A stretch of 64,000 bases of DNA from WLMZ01 sp037140375 (lineage in GTDB: Bacteria > Actinomycetota > Acidimicrobiia > Acidimicrobiales > Ilumatobacteraceae), in the NCBI GenBank assembly GCA_037140375.1, contig JBAXER010000004.1:1-64000 (forward strand). The letters are read 5' to 3'. Under the pieces are notes generated by a model. The model was given only the letters and a program-made list of their open reading frames with translations, had not been told where the DNA came from and searched no databases. Below, in pieces: positions 15,489 to 23,542 of the stretch. The first letter of the stretch is position 1; each line of letters starts with the position of its first letter. The position numbers and the translations under genes are program-made.

Positions 15489-17504
15489 TCAGCCGGCAGC
15501 GCGGCCGCCGCCGCGGGCCATCTTCTTTTTGTTCTCGATGAAGTCGACGAGCACGTAATCGCCGAGCGTGTCGGGCGTGGTGAAGAAGGCGCGACCACGG
15601 TTGATGGCCGTGAGCTTCTCGACGAAGCTCTTCAGCGAACGATCGGCATCGAGCATGAACGTGTTGATGCGGATGTTGTCTTTGGTGCAGCGCACCACTT
15701 CTCGCAACGTGGCTTCGATGGTCTCTTGCGTGGGCGGATAGTTGAAGTACGGATCGCCGTTGGGTGTGATGTGAGCCGTGGGCTCGCCGTCGGTGATCAT
15801 GATGATCTGCTTGGTGCCGGTCTGGCGCGACAACAGCTGACGAGCAAGCATGAACGCGTGCTGCATGTTGGTGCCGTACGCAAAGTCCCAACTCACTTCG
15901 GGCAATTGCTCGGCGGTAATGACGCGAGCAACTTCGCCGAATCCGACAAGACCCATGTAGTCGCGAGGGAATTGCGAGGTGATGAGCGAGTGCAGCGCCA
16001 TCGCAACTTTCTTGGCGGGCAAGAAGTTGTCGCGCATGGGCATGCTCATCGAGAGGTCGAGCATCAAGACAGTGGACGACTTGGTGACGTGCTCGGTGCG
16101 CTCGATCTCGAAGTCGTCGGGCGACAGCTGCACTGGCGTGCCTGAGCCGCCGCGACGAATGGCGTTGCGCAGGGTGCGCTGCAGATCGAGGTTGAACGGA
16201 TCGCCGTATTCATAGGCCTTGGTCTCGTAGGTGCGCTCGTGGCCCTGGCCGAAGCGATCCATTTGGTGCTGGCCGGCTTTGTCTTTGGCGAGCTTGGTGT
16301 AGAGCTCGCGCAGCGCATTGGAGCCGATCTTGCGCAGGCCTTTGGGGGTGAGCTCGAGGCGGCCCTCTTTGTTCTGGATGAGGCCGGCCTCTTCGAGCAT
16401 CTTGGCCATCTCGGCCAGACGCGCCAACGACTTGGCGGCATCGTCGCCCATCAGATCGCGGACACGATCCATATCGGCTTCGGCCAGAGCACCAGGCGTT
16501 GAAGCGTTACGCAACAGGTTCTCGAGCTGATCGAGCTCGCCGAGCTCTTGCATGGTCTGCATTGCCTGGCCGAAACCCATTGGGTCTTGGCCTTGCATGT
16601 CGTATTCGCGGTTCCAGTTCATCTGCGGGAACATGCCCTGCAGGTTCTGGCTGAGCTGATCCATCTGCCAGCGCAGATCCATGTCTTCCATGAGCTGATC
16701 GCTGAGCTGCTGCATCTGCGCACGCTGCTCGGGCGTCATCGAGTTCATCATCGCCTGCATTGCTGCCATGCGCTGAGCCATGGTCTCGAGCAGCTCTTCG
16801 AGCGTCTCGGGGTTCTCGGGGAAGAAGTCGCCGAACTGTTCCATGAACTGTTCGAAGCCGGGGTCTTCGCCTTGCTGTTGCTTGTCGAGCATTTCGTTGA
16901 GCCCAGCGAGCATGTCCTTCATGCGTTGCATGTCTTCGGGGCTCATGTTCTGCATGTCGCCGCTCATCTTGTCGACGGCTTGCTGCATGAGTTGCTGGCG
17001 AAGCTTGTCCATCAGCTCATCGAAGCGCTGTTTGGCTTCGGCGGATTCGAAATCGTAGGCCTGCAGTTCGCGCACCTTGCCGGCGAGATCGTCGGGCAGC
17101 ATGTCGAGTCTGAAGTTGCGATCTTCGGCGGTCTGGCGAGCGGTGTCGGCGCGCCGTTCGTCGCCACTTTGCTCGGCTGCGTTCTTGGCGTTCTCTACGG
17201 CGTGACGTTCTTCGTCGACGATGTCGTCGAGCGCATCGGCGATCTCTTGAAACACACCACCGAGGTCGCCGCGATCGAGACGCTCTTGGCGCTCTTTGCG
17301 CAACCGATCCATGATCTCGCGCATGCCCTGCAGACGATCGCCGTTGCGGTCGCGCAGACCCTCTTGCATCATCCGTCGCAAGGCACTGTTCACGTCGCCG
17401 TGATAGAGCAGATCGTCGGTCATTGCGTCGAACAGTGTCTCGGCGTCGAGATCGAAGCCCTTTTGGGATCCATCCCAGCGGGAGTAAATAAACCGTGCGG
17501 CCAT
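15489..17504 (-). CDS. VWA-domain protein partnered with a MoxR-type ATPase
   Basis: A 671-aa cytoplasmic protein. A long helical, Met/Gln-rich middle (about 150-360, repeated QQLMQQ and MQNMSPEDMQRM-like stretches) precedes a C-terminal von Willebrand A domain. There the MIDAS reads DLSMSMPM (DxSxS) with a downstream TDGEPTAH loop, so metal binding is intact. In mycobacteria a similar VWA gene is paired with a Mg-chelatase-like AAA+ gene; here that ATPase is at 19082-20485. The pair probably forms a chaperone-like, metal-dependent assembly machine of unknown client. The start has TAGCGT 6 nt upstream and no ribosome site. Confidence 0.85.
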   Translation of the reverse strand: MAARFIYSRWDGSQKGFDLDAETLFDAMTDDLLYHGDVNSALRRMMQEGLRDRNGDRLQGMREIMDRLRKERQERLDRGDLGGVFQEIADALDDIVDEERHAVENAKNAAEQSGDERRADTARQTAEDRNFRLDMLPDDLAGKVRELQAYDFESAEAKQRFDELMDKLRQQLMQQAVDKMSGDMQNMSPEDMQRMKDMLAGLNEMLDKQQQGEDPGFEQFMEQFGDFFPENPETLEELLETMAQRMAAMQAMMNSMTPEQRAQMQQLSDQLMEDMDLRWQMDQLSQNLQGMFPQMNWNREYDMQGQDPMGFGQAMQTMQELGELDQLENLLRNASTPGALAEADMDRVRDLMGDDAAKSLARLAEMAKMLEEAGLIQNKEGRLELTPKGLRKIGSNALRELYTKLAKDKAGQHQMDRFGQGHERTYETKAYEYGDPFNLDLQRTLRNAIRRGGSGTPVQLSPDDFEIERTEHVTKSSTVLMLDLSMSMPMRDNFLPAKKVAMALHSLITSQFPRDYMGLVGFGEVARVITAEQLPEVSWDFAYGTNMQHAFMLARQLLSRQTGTKQIIMITDGEPTAHITPNGDPYFNYPPTQETIEATLREVVRCTKDNIRINTFMLDADRSLKSFVEKLTAINRGRAFFTTPDTLGDYVLVDFIENKKKMARGGGRAAG

Positions 17505-17507
17505 AGA

Positions 17508-17523
17508 GGCACGCTAGCCTGCC
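17508..17523. promoter_or_regulatory. Near-palindromic divergent promoter core
   Basis: GGCACGCTAGCCTGCC is a 16-bp near-palindrome centred on GCTAGC. It supplies TAGCGT on the minus strand (6 nt before the VWA start) and TAGCCT on the plus strand (10 nt before the cyclase start) within a 26-bp divergent gap. Confidence 0.5.
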
Positions 17524-17530
17524 GATTGTC

Positions 17531-18082
17531 ATGCGTGTTCCTCGTACCTTCGCCTTTGTTGACCTTTCGGGGTTCACGAACTACACCGCTGCGTTCGGCG
17601 ACGACGCCGCGGGGCGAATCCTCAGCGCATTTCGCGGCATTGCCCGAGACCTGGCCAGCGCCCACGGGGTGCGAATTGCTAAGTGGCTCGGCGACGGCTG
17701 CATGATCGTGGCCATGAACCAGTCCGACTGCGTTGCCTTTGCAATCGAGCTTGAAGACAAAGCCTCCGAGGTGTGCGCTCCCCTGTCGTTGCGGGTTGGC
17801 ATTGCTTCGGGACACGCGTTGTTGTTCGAAGGCGACGATTACATCGGCTCGGCCGTGAACCTTGCTGCTCGCCTGTGCGATGCCGCCGGCCCGTACGAAA
17901 TCCTCATGCCCTCAATGCAACTTGAGCGCTTGCCCGAAGGTATCCACGCCACACCGCAGGGCACACTCGAGCTGCGCGGCTTCCCCGGACCGATCGAGGT
18001 ATTCGAGATCAGTGGCGCACTCGCCGATAACGCCAGGCCCGACACCAGCGAACTCTGGACTCGCGCCCCGTACGGCATCTAG
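17531..18082 (+). CDS. Class III adenylate cyclase, catalytic domain only
   Basis: Converts ATP to cAMP. The 183-aa protein is just one cyclase homology domain. Metal Asp residues are in FVDLSGFT (Asp about 11) and WLGDGCM. The purine-specifying Lys is in IAKWLGDG and its partner Asp in GDDYIGS, and the transition-state Asn and Arg are in VNLAARLCD. All expected residues are present, so it should be active; such cyclases work as dimers. It has no sensor domain of its own. Its stop TAG shares a base with the GTG of the next gene, so the dead GH1-like protein is made with it and may be its sensor (inference). Confidence 0.88.
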   Translation: MRVPRTFAFVDLSGFTNYTAAFGDDAAGRILSAFRGIARDLASAHGVRIAKWLGDGCMIVAMNQSDCVAFAIELEDKASEVCAPLSLRVGIASGHALLFEGDDYIGSAVNLAARLCDAAGPYEILMPSMQLERLPEGIHATPQGTLELRGFPGPIEVFEISGALADNARPDTSELWTRAPYGI

Positions 18083-19071
18083 TGCCCGAACGAGATCCAT
18101 CGCTGCCTGCGCGCGGCATCGTCATTCCGAGCTCACATCTCGACCGCACGCGCCTGCACGAAGACATCGAGTTGTTGGCCGAACTGGGCACGCAAGAGCT
18201 GCGCATCGGCATCGACTGGGACTGGATGCAGCCCGCCGCTGGCGTGGTGAACGGCGACGCTGTCGAGTTTTACCTTGGCGCCACGCAAACGGCCCGAGCC
18301 TGCGGAGTCTCATTGCAGTTCACCTTGCTTGAACGCAATGTGCCGAAGTGGTTCGATAACGACGGCGGATTCGGCGACGCGAAATGGACCGGTCATTGGT
18401 GGCCGCGTTGGGTCGAAACCTGCGCCGACACATTTGGCGACAGCGTGGCCGGCTGGGTGCCCATCGATCACCCGTTAGCCGTTGCCAACCGTCTATATCC
18501 CGATGATCCTCGACGTCACGGCGAAGTGCTCGACACCGTCATCAAGGCGTGGCGCGATGCGTGGCGAATTCTGCAGGGCGGGCCACCGATCATCACGTCG
18601 TTCGGCGTAGAGATCGTGCGACCCGTAGACCAGACAATTCCTGCCGAGCACGCTGCGAAGCGACTCGATCAGATTCGCTGGCGGCTCTGGTTACAAGGTC
18701 TACGCGATGGCGTTGTGAGCATTCCCGGCAGAGCCGACGTTGAGGTCGCCGATTTGGCCGGCTCATGCGACGTGCTGGGCATCACGGTTCGTCACGAACG
18801 CGATGCGTTGGGGCTGTTGCACCGCGCCGCCGAAATGGGACTCGATCGCCCCATGGCAGTAACCATGTTGCTCCCCGCTGGCACCGATGCCGACCGCGAG
18901 TTGGTGATCGAGCGTTACATGCAGCAGGCCACCGAAGCAGCCTCGGGGCTGAAGCTGCTGGCGATTGCGGTGAGTCCGGCGTTCGACGTGGTCGAGGGCG
19001 ATCGCGGCATCATCAGCCGTGATCGAGAACTCAAAGACAGTGGCCGCGTGTATTTCGGCCTCACCGAATAA
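18082..19071 (+). CDS. GH1-like TIM-barrel protein lacking both catalytic Glu
   Basis: A 329-aa protein that follows the family 1 glycosidase pattern: RIGIDWDWMQPAAGVVN, EFYLGATQTARACGVSLQFTL, VPKWFDNDGGF, and CADTFGDSVAGW ahead of the acid/base site. The conserved NEP reads DHP, and the ITENG nucleophile site reads VTMLLPAG before the D..R...Y tail (DADRELVIERY). Both catalytic Glu are therefore replaced (His and Met by my alignment), and it is shorter than the usual 450 aa. It probably binds a sugar or glycoside without hydrolysing it. GTG start, 1-nt overlap with the cyclase gene. Confidence 0.7.
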   Translation: MPERDPSLPARGIVIPSSHLDRTRLHEDIELLAELGTQELRIGIDWDWMQPAAGVVNGDAVEFYLGATQTARACGVSLQFTLLERNVPKWFDNDGGFGDAKWTGHWWPRWVETCADTFGDSVAGWVPIDHPLAVANRLYPDDPRRHGEVLDTVIKAWRDAWRILQGGPPIITSFGVEIVRPVDQTIPAEHAAKRLDQIRWRLWLQGLRDGVVSIPGRADVEVADLAGSCDVLGITVRHERDALGLLHRAAEMGLDRPMAVTMLLPAGTDADRELVIERYMQQATEAASGLKLLAIAVSPAFDVVEGDRGIISRDRELKDSGRVYFGLTE

Positions 19072-19081
19072 CGCCCAAGAA

Positions 19082-20485
19082 TCAGCGGCCGCGGTAGGTG
19101 GCCCGAGAACCCGAGGCGTCTTTGTTGAGACGCTTCGAGAGATGCAGACCTTCGAGCACGAACTCGACCGCTGCGGCGAGTGCTGCGGGTGATTGGTCGG
19201 CGCCGGCCAGAGCCGACACTGGCGCACGCAACGCAGGCACTGACTCGAGCAATGCCACTTCGTCGGCAGAGGCAATGTCTTCGCCCGTATGAGCAACAAC
19301 ACCTTCGTCGAATGCTGCGATGACATCGCGCACTTGATCGGGGGTGACCCGCTGCTTGTACACGGTGAGCACCGCGGCACGGACGAGGTTCTCGAGAATG
19401 GCGCCTTCGCGGCCGTCTTCGAGCGACTCAATTTCGATCTTGCCCGATGTCGATGCGGCGATTGCACCGAGGTCGCACACGCGTGGCACGACTTCGGTTT
19501 CGCCGGCACGCAACGCACGGCGCAATGCGTTGGCGGCAAGCACCTCGCTGTTGCTGACCGACAAACGAACCGACACACCACTGCGCTGGTTCACCTGGCT
19601 GCTTGAGCGGGCGAGGTGGCTGAGGGTGGCGATGACTTCTTCCATGTAGTCGGGCACGCGCACACTGACATCACCCACGCTTGCGGGGCGGGCTTCTTGG
19701 CGCATGATGGCCACTTCGGTTTCGACTTCGAGTGGGTAGTGCGTGCGGATCTGGCTACCGAAGCGATCTTTCAGCGGGGTGATGATGCGGCCGCGGTTGG
19801 TGTAGTCATCGGGGTTGGCCGAGGCAACGAGGATGACATCGAGTGGCAGGCGGATCTTGTAACCACGAACCTGCACATCGCGCTCTTCGAGCACGTTGAG
19901 CAAACCGACCTGAATGCGCTCGGCGAGGTCGGGGATTTCGTTGATGGCAAAGATGCCGCGGTTGGTGCGCGGCACGAGGCCGTAGTGCAACGTGAGTTCG
20001 TCGCTGAGGTAGCGGCCCTCGGCAACCTTGATGGGGTCGACTTCGCCAATGAGGTCGGCGATTGAGGTGTCGGGTGTCGCCAGCTTTTCGCCATAACGAT
20101 CGCTGCGGTGCACCCACGAGATTGGCGCGTCGTCGCCCTTTTCGGCGACGAGATCGCGAGCGTGCTTCGACACTGGCGAGTATGGATCGTCGTTGATCTC
20201 GCTGCCCGCGACAATGGGCATCCATTCGTCGAGCAAGCCAGTGAGCGAGCGGATGATGCGGGTCTTGGCTTGCCCACGCTCGCCAAGGAAGATCACGTCG
20301 TGACCCGCCAAGATCGCGTTCTCGAGCTGAGGCATCACGGTGTCTTCGTAACCCATCACGCCATCGAAGAGCGGCTCGCCGGCGGAGATCTTGACAACAG
20401 CGTTGCGACGGATCTCCTCCTTCACGGGCCACGACTTCCAGCCGGAAGCCTTGAGTTCACCAAGAGTTGTTGCCATCTGAGCCAT
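19082..20485 (-). CDS. MoxR/magnesium-chelatase-type AAA+ ATPase
   Basis: A 467-aa AAA+ protein related to ChlI/BchI and MoxR. Walker A is GERGQAKT (about residues 68-75), Walker B with the following Glu is GIFAINEIPDL, sensor 1 is ILVASANPDDYTNRGRI, and the arginine-finger region is LKDRFGSQI. It is the likely partner of the VWA protein at 15489-17504, working as an ATP-driven remodelling or metal-insertion machine. Met 20485 has TAGGTT 6 nt upstream; Met 20476 is a second choice. The client is unknown. Confidence 0.88.
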   Translation of the reverse strand: MAQMATTLGELKASGWKSWPVKEEIRRNAVVKISAGEPLFDGVMGYEDTVMPQLENAILAGHDVIFLGERGQAKTRIIRSLTGLLDEWMPIVAGSEINDDPYSPVSKHARDLVAEKGDDAPISWVHRSDRYGEKLATPDTSIADLIGEVDPIKVAEGRYLSDELTLHYGLVPRTNRGIFAINEIPDLAERIQVGLLNVLEERDVQVRGYKIRLPLDVILVASANPDDYTNRGRIITPLKDRFGSQIRTHYPLEVETEVAIMRQEARPASVGDVSVRVPDYMEEVIATLSHLARSSSQVNQRSGVSVRLSVSNSEVLAANALRRALRAGETEVVPRVCDLGAIAASTSGKIEIESLEDGREGAILENLVRAAVLTVYKQRVTPDQVRDVIAAFDEGVVAHTGEDIASADEVALLESVPALRAPVSALAGADQSPAALAAAVEFVLEGLHLSKRLNKDASGSRATYRGR

Positions 20486-20602
20486 TCACGAAACCTAGCG
20501 AAGATTCGCACCACGCGCTCAGACGGGCAACGTGTTGGGCGTTCGCACGGGCGGCTCGCCTGCAACCCGTTGGCCTCGCCCCGCCCCATTAGGCTGCGTC
20601 GA

Positions 20603-22720
20603 ATGGATCTCAGCGGCACGTGGCGAGCAGTAGCTGCCGATGACCAACTCAGGCGTATCGCCATTGGCATGGACTACGACGACTCGACATGGACCCCCAT
20701 CGAAGTGCCGGGTCACTGGAGATCTACTGCCGAGTTCGCCGAGAACGACGGGCCGCTGTTGTTCCGCACACACTTTGCGTTCGACACTCCGCCGGCCGGC
20801 CAACGTTCGTGGATCCTCATGAACGGCCTCTTTTACCAAGCCGATGTATGGCTCGATGGTGCGTACCTTGGCGACCCTGAGGGCTACTTCTTTCCTCACT
20901 CGTTCGATGTCTCATCGCTGCTGCGCATCGGCGACGAGCACGTGCTTGCTGTTGAGGTCGCATGCGCCCCGCACAAGTCGCATCGCGGTCGCCGCAACAT
21001 CACCGGCGTGATGCAGCAATGGGACGCAGCCGATCCAAACTGGAACCCCGGCGGCCTGTGGCGCTCGGTGCAGATAGAGACCACGGGGCCCGTGCGTCTC
21101 GACAAACTTCGAGTGCTGTGCCGCGACGTCAACGAGTCGAGGGCACACCTTCGTTTGCACGGACGCCTCGACAGCGACGAATCACGCACCGTGAAGATTC
21201 GTACCGTGGTCGATGGCGTCATCGCCGCCGAGGTTGAGCAGCCCCTGGCGCGTGGCACCAACGCAGTCGACTGGAACATCGATGTCGATAATCCGCGGCT
21301 GTGGTGGCCATATTCGCTTGGCGCTCAAGAGCTCAGCGATGTGCACGTAGAAGTTGTGGTCGACGGAATCGTCAGCCATTCGCGCACGGTACGCACCGGC
21401 ATGCGCGAGGTCGCGATGCAAGATTGGGTGTGGTCGATCAACGGCGAACGCATCTATCTCAAGGGCGCGAACCTGGCTCCCACTCAACTCAATCTCGCCG
21501 CCACCGAACCATCTGCCTTCCGACGCGACGTAGAGCTCGCACGCGACGCTGGCCTCGATCTGCTGCGAGTGCACGGCCACATCGCACCGCCAGCGCTCTA
21601 CGAAGCTGCCGACGAACTCGGCATGCTCTTGTGGCAAGACTTTCCGCTGCAGTGGTCATACGCGCGCGATGTGCGCCGCCGTGCAGTGAGCCAAGCGCAA
21701 GAGGCCGTTTTCGAGCTGGGCCATCACCCGTCGATCATCACGTGGTGCGCCCACAACGAACCAGCCGCCACCAACATCGACCTGCGCAACAACCAACCGC
21801 GCTGGAAGAACGCTGCTCGCTATTTGGTGGGCCAACAGGTGCCGTCGTGGAACAAGAACATCCTTGATCGGTGGGTGAAGCGAGCGTTCGAAAAGGACGA
21901 CGACACCCGACCCACCATCGCGCACAGCGGCGTGATGCCCCACCTTCCCGAGATCAACGGATCAGACAGCCATCTGTACTTCGGTTGGTATCACGGCGAC
22001 GAGCACGAGTTCCCCGCCTTCGCCGCAGCGTTTCCACGCATGGTGCGATTCGTCAGCGAGTTCGGTGCACAGGCAGTGCCGCCGCATCACGAGTTCATCG
22101 ACACCAGCACATGGCCCAACCTCGATTGGGACACGCTCGAGAACAGCTACGGATTGCAGCGCACGATGATGGAGCGTTATGTGCGCGCTGTCGATTACGC
22201 CACGTTCGAAGAGTGGAGCGAAGCAACGCAGCGCTACCAGGCAACGCTGTTGCGCTATCACATCGAAACCATGCGCCGGCTGAAGTACCGACCCAATGGC
22301 GGCTTCTGTTTGTTCATGCTCAACGACTCAAGCCCGATGATTTCGTGGAGCATCCTCGACCACACGCGTGCACCAAAGCTGGCGTTTCAAGTGGTTGTCG
22401 ACGCGTGTCGACCGGTGATTATCGTGGCCGATCGACTGCCCGCCACCGTGGCGCCAGGCGATGCAATCGCGCTCGATGTGCACGTCGTAAACGACCTACG
22501 CCAACCACTGGTAGACGCCGTGTTGCACGCTCATCTGCAATGGGCCAACGGCGAACACAAATGGACCTTCGTGGGCACCAGCGAAGCCGACGATTGCACG
22601 CGCATCGCCACGCTGCAGTTTGTGGTGCCCGACGCAGCCGGGCAATTGGTGCTTGATCTCACGCTCGATGCTGGCAGCGTTGCCGCCGCCACAAACCGAG
22701 ACGAAACACTGATTGCGTAA
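20603..22720 (+). CDS. Glycoside hydrolase family 2 (beta-mannosidase-like)
   Basis: A 705-aa exo-glycosidase with the GH2 domain order. A jelly-roll sugar-binding domain comes first (1-170, GHWRSTAEF, NWNPGGLWRSVQIETTGP), then an Ig-like domain, the TIM barrel, and a beta-sandwich end. The acid/base Glu sits in WCAHNEPAA and the nucleophile Glu in VSEFGAQAVP, so it should be active. Overall layout favours beta-mannosidase, though glucuronidase or galactosidase cannot be excluded. No signal peptide is seen, so a cytoplasmic role is likely. ATG 20603 has TAGGCT 7 nt upstream; a longer open frame antisense to the AAA+ gene is not used. Confidence 0.88.
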   Translation: MDLSGTWRAVAADDQLRRIAIGMDYDDSTWTPIEVPGHWRSTAEFAENDGPLLFRTHFAFDTPPAGQRSWILMNGLFYQADVWLDGAYLGDPEGYFFPHSFDVSSLLRIGDEHVLAVEVACAPHKSHRGRRNITGVMQQWDAADPNWNPGGLWRSVQIETTGPVRLDKLRVLCRDVNESRAHLRLHGRLDSDESRTVKIRTVVDGVIAAEVEQPLARGTNAVDWNIDVDNPRLWWPYSLGAQELSDVHVEVVVDGIVSHSRTVRTGMREVAMQDWVWSINGERIYLKGANLAPTQLNLAATEPSAFRRDVELARDAGLDLLRVHGHIAPPALYEAADELGMLLWQDFPLQWSYARDVRRRAVSQAQEAVFELGHHPSIITWCAHNEPAATNIDLRNNQPRWKNAARYLVGQQVPSWNKNILDRWVKRAFEKDDDTRPTIAHSGVMPHLPEINGSDSHLYFGWYHGDEHEFPAFAAAFPRMVRFVSEFGAQAVPPHHEFIDTSTWPNLDWDTLENSYGLQRTMMERYVRAVDYATFEEWSEATQRYQATLLRYHIETMRRLKYRPNGGFCLFMLNDSSPMISWSILDHTRAPKLAFQVVVDACRPVIIVADRLPATVAPGDAIALDVHVVNDLRQPLVDAVLHAHLQWANGEHKWTFVGTSEADDCTRIATLQFVVPDAAGQLVLDLTLDAGSVAAATNRDETLIA

Positions 22721-22724
22721 CGCA

Positions 22725-22746
22725 GCGCGGCCACGAGTGGCCGCGC
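22725..22746. terminator. 9-bp hairpin between GH2 gene and sdhB
   Basis: GCGCGGCCA pairs perfectly with TGGCCGCGC around a CGAG loop, between two convergent stops. There is no T-tract, so if it terminates it needs a factor or simply protects the 3' ends. Confidence 0.55.
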
Positions 22747-22753
22747 CGACTGG

Positions 22754-23542
22754 TTACGAGCGAGCGATTTCTTTGCGGTTCGCGAACTTGGCCTTGCGGT
22801 AATCCTTGTTCATCAACGCGATGACGTCGATGGAGATTTCCTTGGGGCAGGCTGCCTCGCACTCGCCGTGGTTGGTGCATGAGCCGAAGTATTCGTCCAT
22901 GGTCTCAACCATCGCCTCGGCGCGGGCGTAACGCTCGGCCTGACCCTGCGGCAACAGGTTGAGGTGAGCAACCTTGGCGGCAGTGAACAAGTTGGCAGCA
23001 CCGTTAGGGCACGCTGCGACGCAAGCGCCGCAACCGATGCACGCGGCCGAGTCCATTGCGGCATCGGCCACAGGCTTTGGCACAGGGACGAGGTTTGCAT
23101 CGGGAGCACCACCGGTTTGAGAGGTGATGTAACCACCCGATTCGATGATGCGGTCGAATGCGCTGCGATCGACCATCAGGTCTTTGATGATCGGAAACGA
23201 AGTGGCGCGCCATGGTTCGATGACGATGTTTGCACCGCTCTTGAACTTGCGCATGTGCAGCTGACACGTGGCGGTACCACGCTGCGGACCATGGGCCTGC
23301 CCATCGATCATCAGCGAACAGCTGCCGCAAATGCCCTCGCGACAGTCGTGTTCGAAGGTGACCGCATCGCGGCCCTCATCGATCAACTTCTCGTTGAGCA
23401 CATCGAGCATCTCAAGGAACGAGGCTTCGTCGCTGATCGAGTCGATGCGATAGCTCTCAAATGCGCCGGCGGCGTCGGGGCCCTTTTGGCGCCAAACCGA
23501 CAGGGTGAGGTTGGTGAGATGCTCACCGTGTGATGCAGTCAC
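22754..23542 (-). CDS. sdhB: Succinate dehydrogenase iron-sulfur subunit
   Basis: Electron-transfer subunit of complex II (262 aa). The [2Fe-2S] ligands are in HDCREGICGSCSLMIDG, the [4Fe-4S] ligands in CIGCGACVAACPNG and the [3Fe-4S] region in CTNHGECEAACPKE. The GTG start overlaps the sdhA stop as GTGA. The subunit belongs to the type-B complex with a single large cytochrome b subunit (sdhC next door). Confidence 0.94.
   Translation of the reverse strand: MTASHGEHLTNLTLSVWRQKGPDAAGAFESYRIDSISDEASFLEMLDVLNEKLIDEGRDAVTFEHDCREGICGSCSLMIDGQAHGPQRGTATCQLHMRKFKSGANIVIEPWRATSFPIIKDLMVDRSAFDRIIESGGYITSQTGGAPDANLVPVPKPVADAAMDSAACIGCGACVAACPNGAANLFTAAKVAHLNLLPQGQAERYARAEAMVETMDEYFGSCTNHGECEAACPKEISIDVIALMNKDYRKAKFANRKEIARS

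Noticed and set aside
16548..17705. 385-aa plus-strand open frame rich in His/Leu
   Set aside because: It is antisense to the well-supported VWA gene and reflects codon bias on the other strand.
20108..20602. N-terminal 165-codon extension of the GH2 frame
   Set aside because: It is antisense to the AAA+ gene; ATG 20603 begins the conserved GH2 domain and has a TAGGCT hexamer 7 nt upstream.
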